NCBI GenBank assembly: GCA_964573885.1
Contig: CAZNLL010000116.1
Span: 1 to 12,553 of the forward strand
Direction of reading: 5' to 3'
Source of the DNA: CAZNLL01 sp964573885
Lineage (GTDB): Bacteria; Desulfobacterota; DSM-4660; Desulfatiglandales; Desulfatiglandaceae
DNA: 12,553 nucleotides
Of this stretch, positions 1 to 3,835 are shown in pieces. The position numbers were made by a program, and so were the translations under genes. The notes under the pieces are model-generated. The model saw only the letters and a list, made by a program, of their open reading frames with translations, searched no databases and was not told the origin of the DNA. Numbering within the stretch: the first letter of the stretch is position 1; every line of letters starts with the position of its first letter.

Positions 1-51
1 GAGGGCGGAAGGACTGTCGGGGCCGGCGTGATCAGCGAAATTATCGAATAG
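1..51 (+). CDS. tuf: Elongation factor Tu, 3' end only (partial)
   Basis: Only the last 16 codons and a TAG stop lie in the window; the gene is cut by the left edge. The residues read EGGRTVGAGVISEIIE, which matches the conserved C-terminal strand of domain III of bacterial EF-Tu (the GGRTVGAGVI signature). EF-Tu is the GTPase that delivers aminoacyl-tRNA to the ribosomal A site. Its position directly before rpmG, tRNA-Trp, secE and nusG is the classical tufB-type location. The rpmG start lies 14 nt after the stop, so the two are probably co-transcribed. Whether a second tuf copy exists cannot be seen here. Confidence 0.93.
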   Translation, partial: EGGRTVGAGVISEIIE

Positions 52-65
52 GGGAAGGTTGAGGC

Positions 66-215
66 ATGCGAGATATCGTGACATTGGCCTGTGAGGCATG
101 CAAGAGCCGGAACTATACGACCACAAAGAATAAGCGAAAGACACCGGACAAGTTGGCGTTTAAGAAGTATTGTTCCGTTTGTAGGACTCATAGCCTTCAT
201 AAAGAGACAAAGTAG
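66..215 (+). CDS. rpmG: 50S ribosomal protein L33 (four-cysteine zinc-ribbon type)
   Basis: This 49-residue protein begins MRDIVTLACEACKSRNYTTT and ends HSLHKETK, the normal length and pattern for bacterial L33, a small large-subunit protein near the E site. Two CxxC pairs are present (C9/C12 and C36/C39), so this is the zinc-binding C+ form rather than the cysteine-free C- form found in E. coli. The family often has paralogues of both kinds, used according to zinc supply; whether a C- copy exists elsewhere is unknown. The ATG at 66 is preceded by AAGG (55-58) at about 7 nt and by GAGG (61-64) too close to be the main site. It sits between tuf and tRNA-Trp, as in many proteobacteria-like genomes. 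Confidence 0.95.
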   Translation: MRDIVTLACEACKSRNYTTTKNKRKTPDKLAFKKYCSVCRTHSLHKETK

Positions 216-232
216 GTCGTTTTGGGACATGC

Positions 233-309
233 AGGCCAGTAGCTCTAACGGCTAGAGCACCGGACTCCAAATCCGGGTGTTGGGGGTTCGAATCCCTCCT
301 GGCCTGCCA
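233..309 (+). tRNA. trnW: tRNA-Trp (anticodon CCA)
   Basis: A full cloverleaf can be drawn. The acceptor stem pairs AGGCCAG (233-239) with CTGGCCT (299-305), the discriminator is G306, and CCA is encoded at 307-309. The anticodon stem CCGGA/TCCGG (260-264/272-276) closes the loop CTCCAAA, with anticodon CCA at 267-269, which reads UGG. The T arm is GGGGG-TTCGAAT-CCCTC (282-298) with one G-T pair, and the D arm carries GCTC/GAGC. The G discriminator and overall sequence resemble bacterial tRNA-Trp. It lies between rpmG and secE, a common position in this superoperon, so it is probably processed from the tuf-rpmG transcript. Confidence 0.97.
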
Positions 310-316
310 GTTTTTT
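299..316 (+). terminator. Possible weak terminator at the 3' end of tRNA-Trp
   Basis: The 3' end of the tRNA can form a small hairpin, CTGG (299-302), loop CCTG, CCAG (307-310), followed at once by T6 (311-316). The same bases also form the tRNA acceptor stem, so the folded tRNA itself could act as the hairpin ahead of the T run. The hairpin stem is only 4 bp, so read-through into secE is likely. This is inference from geometry alone. Confidence 0.28.
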
Positions 317-344
317 GTAGCACTGGAAAATCACCGAGACCTGT

Positions 345-379
345 CGGCGAGGGCATACCGCCGGGAAAGAGCAGGCCCT
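345..379 (+). promoter_or_regulatory. Hairpin / possible pseudoknot just upstream of secE
   Basis: The 78-nt spacer between tRNA-Trp and secE (310-387) shows no convincing -35/-10 pair. It does contain CGGCG (345-349) complementary to CGCCG (359-363), and directly after the first strand AGGGC (350-354) complementary to GCCCT (375-379). Both helices together would form an H-type pseudoknot ending one base before the AAAGGA element (381-386) of secE. Each helix is only 5 bp, so chance pairing is a real possibility. Confidence 0.25.
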
Positions 380-387
380 GAAAGGAT

Positions 388-762
388 ATGAAAAAGCAGA
401 GCCAGAAGCAGAAAAAAAAGAAGAGCCAGAAAAAGAATGCGGGCGCAAAAAAAGGGGAGGTTTTGAGTCCAGATGCAGGCTCTGTCCCAAAAAAGGCGGT
501 AAAGCCCAAGACACCGGTTCAGGCTCCGAAAAAGGCTCCTGAGAAAAAGAGAGGCGAAGAACCTTTTATTACCAGGTATATCGGTGTGGCGGGCCGGTTT
601 TTAAGGGAGGCCCGCATGGAGCTCAAAAAGGTAAAGTGGCCCACAAGGAAGGAATTGTTGGCATCTACCGCGGTGGTGATCGTCCTTACCCTTGTGGTTG
701 CCTTTTTCTTGGGCCTGGTGGATTTCGGCCTGATTAAGATCATCAGGAATATAGTGGGCTAG
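388..762 (+). CDS. secE: Preprotein translocase subunit SecE
   Basis: SecE clamps SecY in the inner-membrane SecYEG channel that exports proteins with SecA. The 124-residue product has a Lys/Pro/Ala-rich, presumably cytoplasmic N-terminal extension (about residues 1-55). The conserved amphipathic segment FLREARMELKKVKWPTRKEL (about 71-90) follows, then one hydrophobic transmembrane helix (about 91-116) and a short tail. This is the one-helix SecE form; E. coli has three helices. The ATG at 388 is the first possible start because an in-frame TGA lies at 379-381. Its AAAGGA (381-386) leaves only a 1-nt spacer, which is unusually tight. A better-spaced ribosome site precedes an in-frame internal ATG at 616 (see separate entry). 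The extension contains A8 (412-419), A7 (447-453) and A6 (489-494) runs. secE sits directly before nusG, as in most bacteria. Confidence 0.95.
   Translation: MKKQSQKQKKKKSQKKNAGAKKGEVLSPDAGSVPKKAVKPKTPVQAPKKAPEKKRGEEPFITRYIGVAGRFLREARMELKKVKWPTRKELLASTAVVIVLTLVVAFFLGLVDFGLIKIIRNIVG
604..618 (+). promoter_or_regulatory. Internal ribosome binding site and in-frame ATG inside secE
   Basis: AGGGAGG (604-610) lies 5 nt before ATG 616-618, which is codon 77 of secE and in frame. A product from here would be 48 residues long: MELKKVKWPTRKELL, the transmembrane helix and the tail. The sequence could be an accident of the conserved FLREARMELKK codons, but it matches the anti-SD far better than the site at the annotated start. 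Internal initiation is inference only. Confidence 0.35.
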
Positions 763-796
763 AATCCCCGGGAGGTCCCTTCGGCCCGGCGATTCT
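761..796 (+). other. Inverted repeat at the secE stop codon, secE-nusG spacer
   Basis: AGAATC (761-766) pairs with GATTCT (791-796), and inside it CCGGG (768-772) pairs with CCCGG (785-789), with one C-C mismatch between them. This gives an 11-bp interrupted stem that takes in the last two bases of the secE TAG. Only a weak pyrimidine stretch (803-808) follows rather than a clean T run, so a processing or mRNA-stability hairpin is more likely than a full terminator. The rest of the 103-nt spacer to nusG shows no clear promoter. Confidence 0.5.
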
Positions 797-865
797 GATC
801 CGTTTCTTATAAGGTAGAAGGGTGCGCCGGGCACAGTCAATTATCAATGTGAATCAGGGGTGGCC

Positions 866-1396
866 GTGGAACTAAAATGGTATATTGTACATACCTATTC
901 AGGGTTTGAGAACAAGGTCAAGAAGAACCTGGAGGAAAGAGTAAAAAGGCTGGGTCAGGAGGACTATTTCGGCCAGGTTGTCGTTCCTACTGAACAGGTC
1001 GTTGAACTCAAGAAAGGACAAAAAAAGACCTCCTCCAGGAAGTTCTATCCCGGATATATCCTGGTTCAGATGGCTCTCACCAAGGAAAGCTGGCATATCG
1101 TGAGGAATACCCCCAAGGTAACCGGGTTTGTAGGGGGGGATGTAAACCCGACCCCAATCCCGGAGGAAGAGACGGAGAGAATCCTCCGCCAGATGGAAGA
1201 GGGCGTGAGTAAGCCGAAACCCAAATACCGCTTTGAGGAAGGAGATGAGGTGAGGGTTATTGACGGCCCTTTTAGTAATTTCCAGGGTGTAGTGGATGAA
1301 TTGAAGCCGGATAAAGAAAAGCTGAGGGTGCTTATTACCATATTCGGACGTCCCACACCGGTGGAACTTGATTTCATACAGGTCAACAAGATCTAA
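866..1396 (+). CDS. nusG: Transcription termination/antitermination factor NusG
   Basis: NusG binds the beta' clamp of RNA polymerase, suppresses pausing, and through its C-terminal domain contacts Rho or ribosomal protein S10. The N-terminal NGN domain (about residues 1-110) begins MELKWYIVHTYSGFENKVKK and carries the FYPGYILVQM core. The KOW domain (about 120-176) contains GDEVRVIDGPFSNFQGVV. The length of 176 is typical. I place the start at GTG 866 because AGGGG (856-860) lies 5 nt upstream. The alternative GTG at 860 adds two residues but abuts the purine stretch with no spacer. The general-factor KOW sequence argues against the RfaH/LoaP paralogues. It follows secE by 103 nt and precedes rplK by 12 nt, so nusG and the ribosomal-protein genes are likely on one message. 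Confidence 0.94.
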   Translation: MELKWYIVHTYSGFENKVKKNLEERVKRLGQEDYFGQVVVPTEQVVELKKGQKKTSSRKFYPGYILVQMALTKESWHIVRNTPKVTGFVGGDVNPTPIPEEETERILRQMEEGVSKPKPKYRFEEGDEVRVIDGPFSNFQGVVDELKPDKEKLRVLITIFGRPTPVELDFIQVNKI

Positions 1397-1408
1397 AAGA
1401 GGATCATT

Positions 1409-1837
1409 ATGGCAAAAAAGGTTATCGGATCCGTTAAACTCCAGGTAAAGGGAGGGCAGGCGAATCCTTCGCCACCTATCGGTCCTGCCCTGGGGCAATA
1501 CGGGGTCAACATCGCAGAGTTTTGCAAAACCTTCAATGCAAAAACTCAGGATCAAATGGGAACGGTTATTCCTGTGGTCATTACTATCTATGCTGACAGG
1601 TCTTTCTCCTTTATTACCAAGACCCCGCCCGCATCGGTGTTGCTCAAGCAGGCGGCTCAGATTGCAAAGGGCTCGGGTGAGCCCAACCGGGAGCAGGTAG
1701 GGGAGGTGACCCAGGAACAGGTGGAAGAGATTGCAAAACTGAAATTTGAAGATCTAAATGCCTATGACTTGGAAAGGGCGGTCAAGATCATTCAAGGTAC
1801 GGCCAGGAGCATGGGAATTAAGGTTGTAGAATCTTGA
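1409..1837 (+). CDS. rplK: 50S ribosomal protein L11
   Basis: L11 binds the GTPase-associated region of 23S rRNA together with L10, and in many bacteria is needed for RelA activation. The product is 142 residues, the standard length. The N-terminal domain has GGQANPSPPIGPALGQYGVN (about residues 16-35), including the proline-rich thiopeptide-contact segment. The C-terminal RNA-binding domain spans roughly residues 70-140 and ends VKIIQGTARSMGIKVVES. ATG 1409 is preceded by GAGGA (1399-1403) with a 5-nt spacer. The nusG-rplK gap is only 12 nt. A classical L1 autoregulatory site in the rplK leader, as in E. coli, would therefore have to overlap the nusG end or the rplK start; none is obvious by eye. 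rplA follows after 19 nt. Confidence 0.98.
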   Translation: MAKKVIGSVKLQVKGGQANPSPPIGPALGQYGVNIAEFCKTFNAKTQDQMGTVIPVVITIYADRSFSFITKTPPASVLLKQAAQIAKGSGEPNREQVGEVTQEQVEEIAKLKFEDLNAYDLERAVKIIQGTARSMGIKVVES

Positions 1838-1856
1838 TCGGAGGGGATGAAGGATT

Positions 1857-2564
1857 ATGGCTTCGAGAGGGAAAAAATATCGGGAAAGCACTCAAAAGGT
1901 ACAGAGAACAGAAAGGTATAGATTTGAAGAAGCGGTTCGCCTGGCCCTTGATTGTACCTATGTAAATTTTGATGAAACCGTGGATATGGCTGTAAAGCTC
2001 GGGGTGGACCCAAGACACGCCGACCAAATGGTCCGGGGGACAGTGGTTTTGCCCAACGGGGTTGGGAAAGAGGTCCGTGTTGCTGTTTTTGCAAAAGGGG
2101 AAAAAGAAAAAGAAGCCCTTGAAGCGGGGGCGGATTATGTAGGCTCCGATGACCTTGTAGAGAAGGTTCAACAAGGTTGGCTTGAATTTGATAAGGCAAT
2201 TGCTACCCCGGATATGATGGGGACCGTTGGAAAATTAGGCCGTGTATTGGGCCCGAGGGGAATGATGCCGAATGCCAAGCTGGGAACCGTTACATTTGAC
2301 GTAGCCAAGGCCGTGAGTGAGGTCAAAGCAGGCAAAATTGATTTCAAAGTTGAAAAAGCTGGCATCCTGCATGCTCCCATGGGTAAAGTTTCTTTTGGTG
2401 TTGGAAGGCTCCTGGAAAACATTTCCGCTTTTATGGATACCATCCTCAAATTGAAACCCCCTGCGAGCAAAGGAACCTATCTCAGAAGTATTGCCATCTC
2501 CACGAGTATGGGGCCAGGAATCAAGATTGACCCCGCATATGTTAAAGATCTATTAAGCCAATAA
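1857..2564 (+). CDS. rplA: 50S ribosomal protein L1
   Basis: L1 forms the mobile stalk near the E site that helps move deacylated tRNA out, and in several bacteria represses its own operon by binding the message. The product is 235 residues, normal for the family. Visible landmarks are domain I at both ends (GKKYRES near the N-terminus), ATPDMMGTVGKLGRVLGPRGMMPNAK in domain II (split here only for description: ATPDMM, then LGRVLGPRGMMPNAK), and the terminal domain-I strand KGTYLRSIAISTSMGPGIKID. The ATG at 1857 has AAGGA (1850-1854) very close and a stronger GGAGGGG (1840-1846) about 10 nt upstream. It is co-directional with rplK (19-nt gap) and followed by the long rplJ leader. Confidence 0.98.
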   Translation: MASRGKKYRESTQKVQRTERYRFEEAVRLALDCTYVNFDETVDMAVKLGVDPRHADQMVRGTVVLPNGVGKEVRVAVFAKGEKEKEALEAGADYVGSDDLVEKVQQGWLEFDKAIATPDMMGTVGKLGRVLGPRGMMPNAKLGTVTFDVAKAVSEVKAGKIDFKVEKAGILHAPMGKVSFGVGRLLENISAFMDTILKLKPPASKGTYLRSIAISTSMGPGIKIDPAYVKDLLSQ

Positions 2565-2628
2565 AACCGTGAAGATGCGGGCCGCCGGGAGTTGTGGTGT
2601 GAAATTGATGAGATCTTGACCCCGGGTC

Positions 2629-2751
2629 GGCATCGGAAATAGCCTGGTCAAAGACAGTAGGTGCCTTGGCGGGAATCGGAGGCGAAAGCCTGAAGATGGT
2701 CGCCGTGGGCTTAAATGGTATAGGCCTACCGAGACTCGAGTATAAGATGCC
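2629..2751 (+). promoter_or_regulatory. L10 leader: autoregulatory ribosomal-protein leader RNA of rplJL
   Basis: The 240-nt rplA-rplJ gap carries a structured RNA fitting the L10 leader family, which binds the L10-L7/L12 complex and represses rplJ translation. An outer stem pairs GGCATC (2629-2634) with GATGCC (2746-2751). A middle helix pairs GTAGG (2657-2661) and CC (2664-2665) with GGCCTAC (2723-2729). An inner helix pairs GGCG (2668-2671) with CGCC (2701-2704), and AGGC-GAAA-GCCT (2680-2691) is a GNRA-capped hairpin. The asymmetric AAAGACAG next to CCGAGAC (2651-2657 opposite 2729-2735) looks like the kink-turn site and resembles the AGACAG...AGG of the L10 site in 23S rRNA. Position and structure are seen; ligand binding is inferred from the family. 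Confidence 0.82.
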
Positions 2752-2759
2752 ATATTGTG

Positions 2760-2801
2760 CACTCCTGCCTTTGACAGTCACTGTCAGACGGAGAGGAGGT
2801 G
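2760..2801 (+). promoter_or_regulatory. Stem that can sequester the rplJ Shine-Dalgarno sequence
   Basis: CACTCCT (2760-2766) can pair with AGGA and GTG of the rplJ ribosome site (2794-2797 and 2799-2801, with G2798 bulged), giving 7 bp that bury the site. Enclosed within it is a perfect hairpin, TGACAG (2772-2777), loop TCA, CTGTCA (2781-2786). The element directly follows the L10 leader fold and could be its translational output. The pairing is visible in the sequence; its regulatory role is inferred. Confidence 0.55.
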
Positions 2802-2804
2802 AAT

Positions 2805-3329
2805 ATGAATAGAGAAGAGAAGAAAGTGTTCGTCGCTGATCTGCATGACCGGCTTGAGAAGGCGGAGGGTAGCTTTCTCCTGGACTATAAAGGTCTTAAT
2901 GTGGACGCTATGAGCAAGCTCCGCGGAGAGCTCAGGGAAATGAACGCGGAATTTCATGTCGTCAAGAACAGACTCTTGAAAAGGGCCTGTGAAGAGACCC
3001 ATACCATTGCTTTGAAGGATTATATGGAAGGGCCCACGGCTATAGCGCTCACTTATGAAGAGGCTATCAGCCCAGCAAAGGTCTTGGTGAATTTCTCTAA
3101 GGAGTTCAAGACTTTTAAGATAAAGAGCGGTCAGGTTTCCGGGAGGATTATGGACGCGGAAACCATCAAGAGGTTGGCGGAGCTACCGGGGAGAGAGGTG
3201 TTGCTGGCCCAGGCCCTGTCTGCCATGCAGGCCGTACCTGCCTCACTGGTCAGGGTGTTGAACGGCGTTCTGGTCCAGTTTTTGAACGCGCTCAAGGCCA
3301 TTGAACAGCAAAAATCAGAATCCGCATAA
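2805..3329 (+). CDS. rplJ: 50S ribosomal protein L10
   Basis: L10 anchors the L7/L12 dimers to the 23S GTPase-associated region, forming the stalk base, and with L7/L12 is the usual repressor of its own operon. The product is 174 residues, a typical length. The N-terminal RNA-binding domain includes FLLDYKGLNVDAMSKLRGEL and the VVKNRLLKRA motif (about residues 50-59). A long C-terminal helix (from about residue 135, LAQALSAMQAVPASLVRVL onward) is the docking site for L7/L12 dimers. I place the start at ATG 2805, preceded by AGGAGGTGA (2794-2802), a near-perfect ribosome site. The GTG at 2799 lies inside that site and is rejected. Expression is likely controlled by the leader described above. 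rplL follows after 36 nt. Confidence 0.97.
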   Translation: MNREEKKVFVADLHDRLEKAEGSFLLDYKGLNVDAMSKLRGELREMNAEFHVVKNRLLKRACEETHTIALKDYMEGPTAIALTYEEAISPAKVLVNFSKEFKTFKIKSGQVSGRIMDAETIKRLAELPGREVLLAQALSAMQAVPASLVRVLNGVLVQFLNALKAIEQQKSESA

Positions 3330-3365
3330 GGCGGTGCTTAAAACGACGGAGGTTTAAATAGAGAT

Positions 3366-3746
3366 ATGGCAGCTATCAGCAAAGAAGATGTTATTGAGTT
3401 TATTTCAAGCATGACTGTTCTTGAGCTTTCGGAATTTGTGAAAGAATTGGAAGAAAAATTCGGGGTATCTGCTGCAGCGCCTGTAGCGGTAGCGGCGACT
3501 CCAGGCGGCCAGGCTCAAGAAGAGGCGCCTGAGAAAACGGAGTTTGATGTGGTGCTTTCCTCTGTGGGTGACAAGAAGATCCAGGTGATCAAAGTGGTAC
3601 GGGCGATTACAGGCCTGGGTCTGAAAGAGGCTAAAGCATTGGTAGACGGTGTGCCCGGCCCCGTAAAGGAAGGTGTCCCCAAGGAAGAGGCCGAGAGTAT
3701 CAAAAGTCAGATTGAAGAAGCGGGTGGCACTGTAGAAATTAAGTAG
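3366..3746 (+). CDS. rplL: 50S ribosomal protein L7/L12
   Basis: L7/L12 forms the multi-copy flexible stalk that recruits EF-Tu, EF-G, IF2 and release factors. The 126-residue product has the N-terminal dimerisation/L10-binding domain (about 1-33), an alanine/proline-rich hinge (about 34-52) and the globular C-terminal domain (about 57-126). The C-terminal domain contains KKIQVIKVVRAITGLGLKEA and the factor-binding helix after it. The ATG at 3366 is the only sensible start, since no in-frame alternative lies between it and the ribosome site. The best site, GGAGG (3348-3352), is 13 nt upstream, which is long for a gene expected to make about four times as much product as rplJ; a weaker GAG (3361-3363) sits close by. 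The gene is intact, with the usual acidic composition. Confidence 0.98.
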   Translation: MAAISKEDVIEFISSMTVLELSEFVKELEEKFGVSAAAPVAVAATPGGQAQEEAPEKTEFDVVLSSVGDKKIQVIKVVRAITGLGLKEAKALVDGVPGPVKEGVPKEEAESIKSQIEEAGGTVEIK

Positions 3747-3755
3747 ACCCCCTGG

Positions 3756-3777
3756 CCGCCTGAAGCCCGTGGGGCGG
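3756..3777 (+). other. GC-rich hairpin in the rplL-rpoB spacer
   Basis: CCGCC (3756-3760) pairs with GGCGG (3773-3777). An alternative smaller hairpin, GCCC-GTG-GGGC (3765-3775), uses overlapping bases. In E. coli the rplL-rpoB gap holds an attenuator and an RNase III site that reduce rpoBC expression relative to rplJL. Here no T run follows, so an ordinary intrinsic terminator is not supported; a processing hairpin remains possible. The rest of the 89-nt gap only supplies the rpoB ribosome site. Confidence 0.35.
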
Positions 3778-3835
3778 GAAATGTGCCTTACGAGCCAAGG
3801 GCCTGTCAAGGATGAGTTAAGAGTGAGGAGACACT

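Noticed and set aside
785..813. TATAAG at 808-813 as the -10 of a nusG promoter
   Set aside because: The -35 position 17 nt upstream (785-790) reads CCCGGC, with no resemblance to consensus.
860..862. GTG at 860 as the nusG start
   Set aside because: It has no spacer from the AGGGG element. GTG 866 has a 5-nt spacer and begins at the usual NusG N-terminus. The difference is only two residues.
899..1555. Long open frame on the minus strand opposite nusG/rplK (218 codons)
   Set aside because: It lies opposite two unmistakable conserved genes, has no family signature or ribosome site that I can see, and is a composition shadow. The same applies to the other minus-strand frames, such as 3806-4348, 5117-5878 and 10740-11264.
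2616..2644. Possible promoter TTGACC ... AATAGC in the rplA-rplJ gap
   Set aside because: The -35 is good, but the -10 matches at only about three positions. The implied start near 2651 would cut off the 5' strand of the L10 leader's outer stem.
2799..2801. GTG at 2799 as the rplJ start
   Set aside because: It lies inside the AGGAGGTGA ribosome site, which is correctly placed for ATG 2805.
3747..3835. Intrinsic attenuator between rplL and rpoB as in E. coli
   Set aside because: A short GC hairpin exists but no T run follows it, so termination is not supported.
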